Below, in pieces: positions 37,202 to 45,956 of a stretch of DNA of 64,000 nt (positions are counted from its first letter, which is position 1; each line of letters opens with the position of its first letter). The notes below the pieces were generated by a model, which saw nothing but the letters and a program-made list of their open reading frames with translations, was not told the origin of the DNA and did no database searches. A program made the translations under genes and the position numbers. The stretch covers positions 115,047 through 179,046 of the forward strand of contig NZ_ANHY01000019.1 of assembly GCF_000315795.1 (NCBI RefSeq), in the 5' to 3' direction. Origin of the DNA: Caenispirillum salinarum AK4 (GTDB lineage Bacteria; Pseudomonadota; Alphaproteobacteria; Rhodospirillales; Rhodospirillaceae).

Positions 37202-37246
37202 TTGACGGCCGTCGACACTCCTGCCTACCATTCGATTGTCGGACAA
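37202..37246 (+). promoter_or_regulatory. Promoter and operator of the transporter operon
   Basis: TTGACG (37,202-37,207), an 18-base spacer and TACCAT (37,226-37,231), then four bases and TTGTCGGACAA (37,236-37,246). Spacing from -10 to operator equals that at gntR. The remaining leader, up to 37,459, shows no gene. Confidence 0.75.
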
Positions 37247-37459
37247 ACGGATGAATGGTTTGTCAGAGGCAAGCGGACCGCACCAGAACGGCCGCGCCTC
37301 TCATCAAAAAAAAGCCAAGGTCGAGGACCGGCGCCCCGAAGGATCGGAAGAAGGCGGAGCAACCGCCTCTCCTCCTTCGGCGGGCCGCAATAACAAGACA
37401 GGCGGCGCATCGGCCGCCCGGCGTCCAAGCAAGAAAGACCACAGGGAGGCTTTTCCACC

Positions 37460-38779
37460 ATGAACACGTTCAAACGGGAGACGTCCGTCCGCGCGGTACT
37501 CGCCGCCGGGGCCGCCGCCGCCGTCATGGCGGTGGGTGCCACCGGCGCGCTGGCCCAGTCGGAGGACACCTACAAGATCGGCGTCGTGACCTTCCTTTCC
37601 GGTCAGGCCGCCGAAAGCTTCGGCGTGCCCGCCTGGAACGGCGGCAAGGTGCTGATCGAGAAGCTGAACGCCGGCGAAGGCCCGGCGCCCTACGACAAGA
37701 AGGGCTTCGGCGGCCTGACCATCGAGCCCGTCGTCATCGACGAGGCCGGGGGCGCGACCAAGCAGGTGCAGGAGTTCCGCAACCTAGTCCAGCGCGAGAA
37801 TGTCGACGCCGTCGTCGGCTACGTCTCGTCGGGCGACTGCCTCGCCATCGCGCCGGTGGCCGACGAGCTGAAGGCGCTGACGGTGCTGTACGACTGCGGC
37901 ACGCCGCGCGTGTTCGAGGACGGCGAATACGAATACGCCTTCCGCACCGCCGCCCACGCCACCATGGATAACGTCGCCCTGGCCCGATACATGAAGGAAA
38001 AGGGCATGGACGTCGAGACCATCGGCGGCATCAACCAGGACTACGCCTGGGGCCACGACAGCTGGCGCGACTTTACCGCCAGCATGAAGCAGCTTTACCC
38101 CGAGTCCGAGGTGGTGGCGGAACTGTTCCCGGCCTTCGGCGCCGGCCAGTACGGCACGGAAATCTCGGCCATCATGCGCGAGAACCCCGACGTCATCCAC
38201 AGCTCCAACTGGGGCGGCGACCTGCAGGCGCTGATCCTTCAGGCCATGCCGCGCGGCATGTTCCAGCGCAGCCAGGTGGCCCTGTCGGCCGGCGACCACG
38301 TCATGCCGCCGCTGGGCGAGAACATGCCGCAGGACGTGGTGATCGGCGCGCGCGGCGCCTACGGCTACATGGCGCCCGACACGCCGCTGAACCAGTGGTG
38401 GCAGAAGATCTACATGGACGAATACGACGTCATCCCCGTCCAGGCTCCCTACCGCATGGCGCAGGCGATCCTGGGCCTTAAGCTGGCGGTGGAAAAGGCC
38501 ATGGAGGAGAATGGCGGCCAGAAGCCCACCAAGGAACAGGTGGCCGCGGCGCTGAAGGGGTCGTCGTGGGAAAGCCCGGCCGGACAGATCGAGATGGCGC
38601 TGGGCAACGGCCATCAGGCCATCCAGCCGACCGCCATCGGCCGCACCATGAAGAACGACGAGGGCAAGGTCGTCATCGGCGACATCGTGCGCTTCAACGC
38701 CCGCTGCGTGAACCCGCCCGAGGGCAAGAAGAGCATCGAATGGATCGAAAGCGGCTTCGAGGGCGCCCAGTGCGACTGA
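37460..38779 (+). CDS. LivK-type ABC transporter substrate-binding protein
   Basis: A 439-residue periplasmic receptor of the branched-chain amino acid (HAAT) family. The signal peptide ends near GATGALAQ (residue 33). The fold starts YKIGVVTFLSGQAAESFG and contains VDAVVGYVSSGDCLAIAPV, GGINQDYAWGHDSW and VIHSSNWGGDLQALI. Members of this subgroup bind many organic acids and aromatic compounds besides amino acids. GGGAGG precedes the ATG. It is first in a six-gene operon with permeases, ATPases, a CoA ligase and a phosphatase, so the ligand is probably the acid that the ligase activates. Confidence 0.9.
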   Translation: MNTFKRETSVRAVLAAGAAAAVMAVGATGALAQSEDTYKIGVVTFLSGQAAESFGVPAWNGGKVLIEKLNAGEGPAPYDKKGFGGLTIEPVVIDEAGGATKQVQEFRNLVQRENVDAVVGYVSSGDCLAIAPVADELKALTVLYDCGTPRVFEDGEYEYAFRTAAHATMDNVALARYMKEKGMDVETIGGINQDYAWGHDSWRDFTASMKQLYPESEVVAELFPAFGAGQYGTEISAIMRENPDVIHSSNWGGDLQALILQAMPRGMFQRSQVALSAGDHVMPPLGENMPQDVVIGARGAYGYMAPDTPLNQWWQKIYMDEYDVIPVQAPYRMAQAILGLKLAVEKAMEENGGQKPTKEQVAAALKGSSWESPAGQIEMALGNGHQAIQPTAIGRTMKNDEGKVVIGDIVRFNARCVNPPEGKKSIEWIESGFEGAQCD

Positions 38780-38809
38780 CGCACCGCGCCTGACGCCTTC
38801 TTCGTGACC

Positions 38810-38852
38810 GAGCCCCGCCCGGCCGGTGCCGCCACCGGTCCGAGCGGGGCTC
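38810..38852 (+). other. Hairpin between binding-protein and permease genes
   Basis: GAGCCCCGC/GCGGGGCTC (9 bp) encloses CCGGTG-CCGC-CACCGG. No T-tract follows. Such hairpins commonly keep the binding-protein message in excess over the permease message. Confidence 0.65.
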
Positions 38853-38882
38853 CCCTACCCCCGCACAAGGGGAGTTCCGTTC

Positions 38883-39779
38883 ATGGATTACCTGCTGACC
38901 ATTCTGGTCGACGGCGTCGTCTACGCGTCCTGGCTGTTCATCGTGGCGCTGGGGCTGACGCTGGTGTTCGGCGTGCTGCGTATCCTGAATATCGCGCACG
39001 GCAGCTTTTATGCGCTGGGCGCCTATGCCGCCGCCTCGGCCGTGGCCCTGTCCAACGGCCTGGGCCTGCCGCCAGCCTTGAGCCTGCTCGCCATGCTCAT
39101 CGCCTCCATCGCCGTCGCCATCGCCGTGGCACCCTTCCTGGAGCGCGTGGTGCTCCGGCTGTTCTACGGCCGCGACGAGGTGCTGATCCTGCTGGTGACC
39201 TATGCCGTCTTCCTCATGCTGGAGGACATCACCAAGCTGATCTGGGGTGTGACGCCCTACTACGTGTTCGAACCGCGCGGCCTGTTCGGCAATGTGGAGG
39301 TCGGCAGCCTGTTCTACGTCGGCTACGACCTCATGCTGATCGTGCTTGCCGTCGTCTGCGGGCTGGCGGTGTGGTTCGGGCTGAACCGGACCATCATCGG
39401 CAAGGTGGTGCTGGCCGTCATCCATAACCGCGAGATCAGCGCCGCCATGGGCGTGAACGTCGCCCGCGTCTACGTGCTGGCGTTCTTCATCGGCGTGCTT
39501 CTGGCGGCTTTGGCCGGCGCCTACACCGCACCGCTGATATCGGTCCAGCCGGGCATTTCCGTCAGCGTCATCATCCTCAGCTTCGCAGTGGTCATCATCG
39601 GCGGCCTGGGGAGCATTCCGGGGGCCGCCATCGGCGCGCTGATCGTCGGCATCGCCCGTGCGGCGGCGGTCTACGAGCTGCCGGAGGCGGAAATCTTCAT
39701 CGTCTACCTGGTCATGGCGACCGTGCTGGTCTTCCGGCCGGAGGGCCTGTTCCAACGCGCGCAAGTCCGGAAGATCTGA
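38883..39779 (+). CDS. LivH-type ABC permease
   Basis: A 298-residue permease with about eight hydrophobic helices and the LivH signature segments GLTLVFGVLRILNIAHGSFYALGAY and VIHNREISAAMGVNVARVYVLAFFIGVLLAALAGA, then VIIGGLGSIPGAAIGALIVG. It forms half of the inner-membrane channel with the following LivM-type protein. AGGGGAG precedes the ATG at 38,883. Confidence 0.93.
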   Translation: MDYLLTILVDGVVYASWLFIVALGLTLVFGVLRILNIAHGSFYALGAYAAASAVALSNGLGLPPALSLLAMLIASIAVAIAVAPFLERVVLRLFYGRDEVLILLVTYAVFLMLEDITKLIWGVTPYYVFEPRGLFGNVEVGSLFYVGYDLMLIVLAVVCGLAVWFGLNRTIIGKVVLAVIHNREISAAMGVNVARVYVLAFFIGVLLAALAGAYTAPLISVQPGISVSVIILSFAVVIIGGLGSIPGAAIGALIVGIARAAAVYELPEAEIFIVYLVMATVLVFRPEGLFQRAQVRKI

Positions 39780-39782
39780 CCC

Positions 39783-40847
39783 ATGCATGGCAAGACCCTG
39801 AAAACCCTTCTCGGCGGCGCGGTCCTCATGGCGGTGCTGCTGCTCGCCGGCTTCGCCGCCCCGCAATGGCTTCTGTTCACCGCCACCAAGGCCATTGGAT
39901 ACGGCATCGTCGCGCTTGGCATCGTGGTGCTGATGCGCGGCGGCGTGGTCTCCTTCGGCCAGGGGATGGTGTACTGCGCCGGGGCCTACGCCGCCGGGCT
40001 GATCGCCGCCAACTGGGGCCTGACGGACGCGCTGGTGCTGCTGACCATCGGCGGCGTGACGGGCATCGTCATCGGCGCCGTCGTCGGGCCGCTGATCGCG
40101 CGTTACCGGGGCATCTTCTTCGCCATGCTGACGGTGGCGCTGTCCATGGTGCTGTACGGCGTGCTGGTGAAGATGAACCAGATCGGCGGGTCGGACGGCT
40201 TCAACGTGCCCGAGCCCACCTTCTTCGGCTGGCCCCCCGACCGCGACAGCGCCGACCTGGCGCTCTACTGCACCGCCATCGTGGTGGCCGGGGTGACCGC
40301 CATGCTCTGCCGCGTCTACTTCGACAGCATGGCCGGCCTGATGAGCCGGGCCGTGCGCGAGAACGAGTTGCGGGTGGAGTACCTGGGCACCTCCGTCCAC
40401 CGGACCATGGTGCTGAACTTCGTCGTCGCGGCCGGCTTCGGCGGCGTGGGCGGGGCGCTCAACGGCATGGCGCTGGGCCACGTGGACCCGCTGTTCAGCT
40501 TCTGGACCACATCGGGCGAGTTCGTCTTCGTCGCCATCCTGGCCGGGCCTTACAGCGTGGCGGCGGTGTTCGTGGCGTCGATCATCCTGGAGCTGGTGCG
40601 CAGCTTCTCCAACCTCTACTTCCCCGAAACCTGGCAGCTGGTGCTGGGGGCCTTCCTGCTGGCGGTGATCCTGTTCCTGCCGGAAGGCATCGGGTCGCTC
40701 TGGGCCAAGGGGCGGATCATCGCCCCGCGCACGCCTCGCGACGACGTCACCCGCAGCCGCGCCGCCGAGGACCGCTCCACCGGCGGATCGCGCGTCGCCA
40801 CCGCCACCCGCGCCGCCCGTCCCACCGCCAAGGAGCCGCAGGCATGA
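39783..40847 (+). CDS. LivM-type ABC permease
   Basis: A 354-residue permease with LivM features: LGIVVLMRGGVVSFGQGMVYCAGAYAAG, RGIFFAMLTVALSMVLYG, and AVRENELRVEYLGTSVHRTMVLNFVVAAGFGGVGGAL (the ATPase-coupling EAA-like loop). The last 45 residues are a charged tail rich in Arg and Thr that is unusually long for the family. It starts three bases after the LivH-type gene and overlaps the ATPase gene by ATGA. Confidence 0.92.
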   Translation: MHGKTLKTLLGGAVLMAVLLLAGFAAPQWLLFTATKAIGYGIVALGIVVLMRGGVVSFGQGMVYCAGAYAAGLIAANWGLTDALVLLTIGGVTGIVIGAVVGPLIARYRGIFFAMLTVALSMVLYGVLVKMNQIGGSDGFNVPEPTFFGWPPDRDSADLALYCTAIVVAGVTAMLCRVYFDSMAGLMSRAVRENELRVEYLGTSVHRTMVLNFVVAAGFGGVGGALNGMALGHVDPLFSFWTTSGEFVFVAILAGPYSVAAVFVASIILELVRSFSNLYFPETWQLVLGAFLLAVILFLPEGIGSLWAKGRIIAPRTPRDDVTRSRAAEDRSTGGSRVATATRAARPTAKEPQA

Positions 40848-41635
40848 ACGCATCCCCCGCCCGCGCCCCGCGTTCCGCCCCCTCGCCGGCCGTTCCGGTG
40901 CTGGAGGCGCGCAACCTGAACAAGAGCTTCGGGGCGGTTTCCGCCGCTGCCGACATCTCCATCGAGTTCGCCACCGGGTCGAAGGTCTCCCTGATCGGGG
41001 CGAACGGGGCCGGCAAGACCACCTTCGTCAACATGGTGACGGGTTACCTCAAGCCCGACAGCGGCGCGATTCTGCTGGACGGCGTGGACGTGACCAAGAA
41101 GAAGCCGCGCGCCATGACCCACCTGGGGGTCTGCCGCAGCTTCCAGATCCCGCAGTTGTGCGAGCCCATGACGAGCGTGGAGAACATGCTGGTCTCCTTT
41201 GGTGCCTCGGGCCGGCGGTTCAGCCTGTTCCGCCCCTGCGGGTCCGAGGGCAGCGAGGACGAGGCGCGCGCCATGCTCGACCGCTTCGGGCTGACGCAAT
41301 ACGCCGACCGCGTGGTGGCGGAGCTTCCCGGCGGCGTGCGGAAGCTGCTGGACATCGCCATGGCCATGGTCCGCAAGCCCAAGGTGCTGCTGCTGGACGA
41401 ACCGACCAGCGGCGTCTCGGCGGAGGAGAAGTTTCCGCTGATGGATACCGTCATGGCGGCGCTCGCGCACGAGGACGTGACCGTGCTGTTCGTGGAGCAC
41501 GACCTGGACATCGTCACCCGCTACTCCGACCGCATCGTCGCCTTCTACGCCGGCAAGATTATCGCCGACGACCGGCCGGACGAAGTGCTGTCGGACGACG
41601 CCGTGCAGAAGTACGTCACCGGAGGCGCGAGGTAG
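40844..41635 (+). CDS. LivG-type ABC ATPase
   Basis: A 263-residue ATPase: Walker A GANGAGKTT, Walker B VLLLDEPTSGVS, H-loop VLFVEHDLD. The signature motif reads LPGGVRK in place of LSGG.Q, which is a notable departure. DLDIVTRYSDRIVAFYAGKII matches LivG C-termini. The reading frame opens much earlier, but that part is a shadow of the permease gene; MNASPARAPRS at 40,844 is the true start, coupled to LivM by ATGA. Confidence 0.91.
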   Translation: MNASPARAPRSAPSPAVPVLEARNLNKSFGAVSAAADISIEFATGSKVSLIGANGAGKTTFVNMVTGYLKPDSGAILLDGVDVTKKKPRAMTHLGVCRSFQIPQLCEPMTSVENMLVSFGASGRRFSLFRPCGSEGSEDEARAMLDRFGLTQYADRVVAELPGGVRKLLDIAMAMVRKPKVLLLDEPTSGVSAEEKFPLMDTVMAALAHEDVTVLFVEHDLDIVTRYSDRIVAFYAGKIIADDRPDEVLSDDAVQKYVTGGAR

Positions 41636-41639
41636 GCCC

Positions 41640-42302
41640 ATGCTGCTGCAACTGAACGACGTGGAAGTCATGATCGGCAGCGTGCAGGCGCTGCGCGGCT
41701 TCTCCATGACCGTCGATGCCTCGGAAATGACCGCGCTGGCCGGGCGCAACGGGGCGGGCAAGACCACCGTCATGCGCTCCATCATGGGGCTGGTGAAGAC
41801 CACCGGCGGCTCCCTCTCCTTCGACGGTGAGGACCTGGCGAAGGTGCCCGTCCACCACCGCGCGCGGCTCGGCATCGGCTACATGCCCGAGGACCGCGCG
41901 CTGGTGCCGGAACTGACGGTGGCGGAAAACATTCTGCTGCCAAGCTGGGTCACGCCCACCATCGACGGCCCGAAACGCCTGAAACAGGTGTGGGAGATCA
42001 TGCCGGAACTCTACGGCATGAAGGACCGCCGTGCCCTCCAGTTGTCCGGCGGGCAGCAGAAGATGGTGGCACTCGGCCGGGCGCTGACGGTGGGCACGCG
42101 GCTCCTGCTGCTGGACGAGCCCTTCGAGGGCGTGGCGCCGGCGCTGGCGCAGCGGCTGGCGGACGTGATCGCCGAGCTTCGGAAGGAAAAGCTGGCCGTG
42201 ATCCTCAGCCAGTCGGAACTGAACCACGCCTTCAGCCTGTTCGACAGCGAATGGATCATCGAGCGCGGCAGCAACGCCGCCAGTCGCGAGGCCGCAGAGT
42301 AA
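41640..42302 (+). CDS. LivF-type ABC ATPase
   Basis: A 220-residue ATPase, slightly shorter than usual for LivF. Walker A is GRNGAGKTT, the Q-loop region GYMPEDRALVPELTVAENIL, the signature LSGGQQK is canonical, and Walker B is LLLLDEPFEGVAP. The usual H-loop His is replaced (VILSQSELNHAFSL has Gln), as in many LivF proteins. It pairs with the LivG-type ATPase. Its TAA overlaps the ligase start (TAATG). Confidence 0.92.
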   Translation: MLLQLNDVEVMIGSVQALRGFSMTVDASEMTALAGRNGAGKTTVMRSIMGLVKTTGGSLSFDGEDLAKVPVHHRARLGIGYMPEDRALVPELTVAENILLPSWVTPTIDGPKRLKQVWEIMPELYGMKDRRALQLSGGQQKMVALGRALTVGTRLLLLDEPFEGVAPALAQRLADVIAELRKEKLAVILSQSELNHAFSLFDSEWIIERGSNAASREAAE

Positions 42303-43873
42303 TGTCAGCCACCTTCCCGCCCATGCCGCCCATGCGGGCCGAGGCGCATTTCGGGGATCGGGTGGTGGCCTGCTTCACCGACCGCCCGCCCCACACCGAC
42401 GCCATGATCCGCGCCGCCGTGGCGGCCAACACGCATGGGGATGCGGTGGTGGATGGCGATGTGCGGCTTTCCTACCGCGACCTGGACAGCCACGTCTCTG
42501 CTGTCGCCCGCGCGCTGCTGGCGCGGGGGCTGGAGGCGGGGGCGCGGGTCGGGCTGCTGATCGGCAACCGCTGGGAATGGGTGGTGGCGGTGCTTGGCAC
42601 CCTCCGCGCCGGGCTGGTGGCCGTGCCGCTGTCGACACGCGCGCAAGGGGCGGAACTGGCCTACATCCTGGAAGACTGCGGTGCCGCCTTGGTGGTGGCG
42701 GAGCCCTCGCTGGCCGACCGTCTGCCGGAGGGGCTTGACCTCATCGCCCTCGACAGTCCGTTCGAATCCCTGCTGGCGGACTACGCCGATGGCCTGGTGC
42801 CCGATCCGGCGCCGGCGGAAGAAGACCTGGCCGTCATCCTCTACACCTCCGGCACCACGGGGCACCCCAAGGGTGCGATGCTCACGCATCTCAACATCGT
42901 GCATTCCTGCCTGCATTTTTCGCTTTGTTTCTCCATGACGGCCGCCGACCGCTCGGTGGTCGCAGTTCCCGTCAGCCACGTAACGGGCCTGATAGCCTGC
43001 GTGCTGGCCCCCATGAGCGTCGGCGGGGCGGTGCTCATGCTGAAAGCGTTCAAGGCCGACGCCTTCCTGGCGCTGGCGGAAGGTGAACGCATGACCTACA
43101 CGGTCATGGTGCCGGCCATGTACAACCTCTGCCTCCTGCGCAGCGACTTTGCCCGCCACGACCTTTCGGCCTGGCGCATCGGCGCCTACGGCGGCGCGCC
43201 CATGCCGGAAGCGACCATCCGCAAGCTCGCCGACGCCCTGCCGAACCTGGAGCTTGCCAACGCCTATGGCGCCACCGAGACCACCTCCCCCACCACGCTC
43301 ATGCCGCCGGGCGGCACGGCGACCCATTCAAGCAGCGTCGGCCGCGTCGTCCCCTGCGGCGAGGTGCGCGTGATGGACGATGCCGGACGCGAAGTGCCGC
43401 CGGGCGAGCCGGGCGAAGTCTGGATCGCCGGGCCGATGGTGATGCCGGGCTACTGGAACAAGCCCGACGCAACGGCGGAAAACTTCCAGGCCGGGTTCTG
43501 GAAGTCGGGCGATATCGGGTCGTTGGACGCAGACGGGTTCCTGCGCGTCTTCGACCGCAAGAAGGACATGATAAACCGGGGCGGCTACAAGGTGTTCTCG
43601 GCGGAGGTGGAGAACGTGCTGGCCCATCATCCCGCTGTGGCGGAGGTTGCCGTCGTTCCCCATCCCGACCCGGTGCTGGGGGAGAAGGTCCACGCCTTCG
43701 TTCACGCCAAGGACGACATCAGCGAAGACGCCATCCGCACCTTCTGCGCCGAGCGCCTGTCGGACTACAAGGTGCCCGATTTCGTGACCTTCAGCCGCGA
43801 GCCCCTGCCCCGCAACAGCAACGGCAAGCTCATCAAGCGGCAGCTTCGTGACGGCATCGAGGCCGGCTCATGA
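42302..43873 (+). CDS. AMP-forming acyl-CoA synthetase
   Basis: A 523-residue ANL-superfamily ligase that activates a carboxylic acid with ATP and CoA. The P-loop is LYTSGTTGHPKGAMLTH; then comes YGATETTSP (A5), GDIGSLDADGFLRVFDRKKDMINRGGYKVFSAEVE (A7-A8), and the catalytic Lys in PRNSNGKLIKRQL (A10). Substrate cannot be read from sequence. Its position in the transporter operon suggests it traps the imported acid as a CoA thioester. The start MSATFPPMPP at 42,302 overlaps the ATPase stop; an earlier opening of the frame is a shadow. Confidence 0.92.
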   Translation: MSATFPPMPPMRAEAHFGDRVVACFTDRPPHTDAMIRAAVAANTHGDAVVDGDVRLSYRDLDSHVSAVARALLARGLEAGARVGLLIGNRWEWVVAVLGTLRAGLVAVPLSTRAQGAELAYILEDCGAALVVAEPSLADRLPEGLDLIALDSPFESLLADYADGLVPDPAPAEEDLAVILYTSGTTGHPKGAMLTHLNIVHSCLHFSLCFSMTAADRSVVAVPVSHVTGLIACVLAPMSVGGAVLMLKAFKADAFLALAEGERMTYTVMVPAMYNLCLLRSDFARHDLSAWRIGAYGGAPMPEATIRKLADALPNLELANAYGATETTSPTTLMPPGGTATHSSSVGRVVPCGEVRVMDDAGREVPPGEPGEVWIAGPMVMPGYWNKPDATAENFQAGFWKSGDIGSLDADGFLRVFDRKKDMINRGGYKVFSAEVENVLAHHPAVAEVAVVPHPDPVLGEKVHAFVHAKDDISEDAIRTFCAERLSDYKVPDFVTFSREPLPRNSNGKLIKRQLRDGIEAGS

Positions 43874-44610
43874 GCCTGGAGGAAACGCCGGAACAGCCCG
43901 TCGCCGGGCGGCGGCGGCTCATCTTCATGCGTCACGGAGAGGTGCTGTACCTGGGCGAGGACGGCCGTCCGGTCCACCCCAAGCACGTCCAGTTGACGCC
44001 GCGCGGACTGGCGCAGGCGGAAGCCGCGCGGGAGCTTCTGGCAGGGGCACCGCCCGACCTCGTGCTCGCCTCGCCCAAGGAACGCAGCCGCCGCACCGCC
44101 GAGATCGCCGGCGGCGGACGGCCGGTGCGGGAGGAGCCGGCGCTGACGGAAATCCGCTCCGGCAACGCGCTGCGCCTGCCGCCTGCGCGCTTCGACGCCG
44201 AGTTCACGTACGGGTTCGAAACGGCGGCCGAGCCGGGCGCGCTGTTCTGCGGCGGCGAGCCCTTCGCGACCTTCGCCGACCGGGCGATGGGCGTCGTCCA
44301 CCGCCTGCTGAGGGAGCCCGGATGGTCGACGGCCCTGATCGTCAGCCACGAGGGCGTCAACCGCGTGATGCTGTCCTGGGCCGTGGGCGCGGGGCTGAGC
44401 GCCTGCGGGGTGTTCGACCAGGACATGGGGTGCCTGAACATCATCGACGTGGACACGGATAAAGCCGGAACCGTGATCCGCACCACCCTGAAGGCCGTCA
44501 ACGTCACCCCCTGCGACCCGGCGAAGACCGGCCGCCGCCTGACCTCCATGGAGCGCCTGGGCGCCGACCTGCGGCCCTTTTGCGCCACCACCGACGACAG
44601 CGGCACCTGA
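43870..44610 (+). CDS. Histidine phosphatase family protein
   Basis: A 246-residue branch-1 histidine phosphatase: LIFMRHGEVLYLG carries the phospho-accepting RHG; LASPKERSRRTAEI and TALIVSHEGVNRVML hold the second Arg and His. Glycolytic mutase activity is unlikely given the length and context. It overlaps the ligase by ATGA. If the kinase-ACAD pair makes phosphorylated CoA intermediates, this enzyme could recover stalled phospho-acids; that is speculation. Confidence 0.85.
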   Translation: MSLEETPEQPVAGRRRLIFMRHGEVLYLGEDGRPVHPKHVQLTPRGLAQAEAARELLAGAPPDLVLASPKERSRRTAEIAGGGRPVREEPALTEIRSGNALRLPPARFDAEFTYGFETAAEPGALFCGGEPFATFADRAMGVVHRLLREPGWSTALIVSHEGVNRVMLSWAVGAGLSACGVFDQDMGCLNIIDVDTDKAGTVIRTTLKAVNVTPCDPAKTGRRLTSMERLGADLRPFCATTDDSGT

Positions 44611-44728
44611 CCGGAGGGCGCATTCTGCTCCTTCCTCAGGCGTGTACGCCCCCTCCTTGACCGGCCGCTCGCCCGAGCCGCACGCTCGGTTTTGCAATCA
44701 TAAAAACGAGCAAGGGAGGTTTCGTCCG

Positions 44729-45685
44729 ATGCGTACTGCTCCCCTTCGCGCCGCCGCCCTGGCGGCTTCGCTGACGCTGTTGCTGGGCTCCGCCGCCATG
44801 GCCCAGGATGACCGCGCGACCTTCGACAGCCCCTACGGCCCCGACGACCGCATCGGCGCCGCCAACAACATGACGCCCGACACCGTCAAGGCCGCCGCCG
44901 GGCTGGTGACCGAAGGCAAGGTTTACCCGCTGGGCATGGTGGTGGACCGCGAGACACCGGCCTTCCCGCCCCGGTCGGTGAGCGTCACCGTGCTGACGCC
45001 CAACCAGGGCATGGGGAAGACCTTCGGGCCGAACCGGGGCAGCTACAACGACGACATCTTCCACGGCTGGCTGGGCGTCGGCACCCAGATCGACGGCCTG
45101 GGGCACCTGGGCCGCGACCACGTCTACTACAACAACCGCAAGGCCGAGGACCTGGTGAACGTCACCGGCCTCACCGACCTGGGCATCGAGCAGATCCCGC
45201 CTATCGCCACGCGCGGGGTGCTGGTGAACATGGCCGCACACGAGGGCGTGGAACAACTGGAGGGCGGCCACGCCATCTCCGCCCAAGCGCTGCAAGCGGC
45301 TTTAAAGGCGCAGGGCACCTCCGTCGGCAAGGGCGACGTGGTGATCGTGCACACCGGCTGGATGGGCCTGATCGGCGAGGACAACGAGACCTGGGGCAGC
45401 ACGGAACCGGGCCTGGACGTGGACGCCGCCGAATGGCTGGCCGAACAGGGCGTGGTGGCCGTCGGCGCCGACAACTGGGGGCTGGAGGCCGTGCCCTCGG
45501 CCGACGGCGAGAGCTTCTTTCCCGTGCATGTGACGCTGTTGGCGGAGAACGGCGTCTACATCCTGGAAAACATCGTCACCCGCGAGCTGGTGGCCGACGG
45601 CGTGAACGAGTTCCTCTTCGTCCTCGGCCCCGCGCGGGTGAAGGGCGCGGTGCAGATGATCATCAACCCGGTCGCGATTCGGTAG
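44729..45685 (+). CDS. Periplasmic cyclase-family (kynurenine formamidase-like) hydrolase
   Basis: A 318-residue protein with a signal peptide (MRTAPLRAAALAASLTLLLG..AMAQ) and a PF04199 cyclase fold. The usual metal motif HxGTHxD appears as GVGTQIDGLGHLGRDHVYYN, with Gln for the first motif His. Later KGDVVIVHTGWMG and GVVAVGADNWGLEAVP match exported cyclase relatives. It would hydrolyse a cyclic amide or lactone, or a formamide, in the periplasm. AGGGAGG precedes the ATG. It is 118 bases after the phosphatase gene; a lactone substrate would fit the hydroxy-acid idea, but this is conjecture. Confidence 0.8.
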   Translation: MRTAPLRAAALAASLTLLLGSAAMAQDDRATFDSPYGPDDRIGAANNMTPDTVKAAAGLVTEGKVYPLGMVVDRETPAFPPRSVSVTVLTPNQGMGKTFGPNRGSYNDDIFHGWLGVGTQIDGLGHLGRDHVYYNNRKAEDLVNVTGLTDLGIEQIPPIATRGVLVNMAAHEGVEQLEGGHAISAQALQAALKAQGTSVGKGDVVIVHTGWMGLIGEDNETWGSTEPGLDVDAAEWLAEQGVVAVGADNWGLEAVPSADGESFFPVHVTLLAENGVYILENIVTRELVADGVNEFLFVLGPARVKGAVQMIINPVAIR

Positions 45686-45778
45686 GGCGACACTTGACGG
45701 CATCGAGAGGCCGCCCGACAAGGCCAAGTTCGACCGGTTGCCACCAGAGGTGTCCAAGGGCGGCCAACGGAGTTGTGT

Positions 45779-45868
45779 GGGCCCTTGCTTTCGCAGAGGC
45801 GACGGGATGATTTTAAGTATTGGTCCAGCAGGAATAACTACCCGTCATTCTTGCGAAAGCAGGAATCC
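45779..45868. repeat. Inverted-repeat element, copy 1 (TTTCGCAG type, degenerate)
   Basis: The left arm (45,779-45,806) contains CTTGCTTTCGCAG and the right arm (45,841-45,868) its inverse, CATTCTTGCGAAAGCAGGAA, around a 34-base centre. It is a diverged version of the element at 52,713-52,800. The surrounding gap, 45,686-45,956, holds no credible gene. Confidence 0.7.
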
Positions 45869-45956
45869 ACATACGGTGCCACCCATCCTGCAGCACTTCG
45901 TGGGCGCCGCGCCGAAGGCGTCCGCGGAGCACGCACAGCGGCACCGATGACTGCAA

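Noticed and set aside
45686..45956. Short plus-strand frames in the gap before qhpG considered as small genes
   Set aside because: They run through the inverted-repeat element, lack ribosome-binding sites and show no conserved motif.
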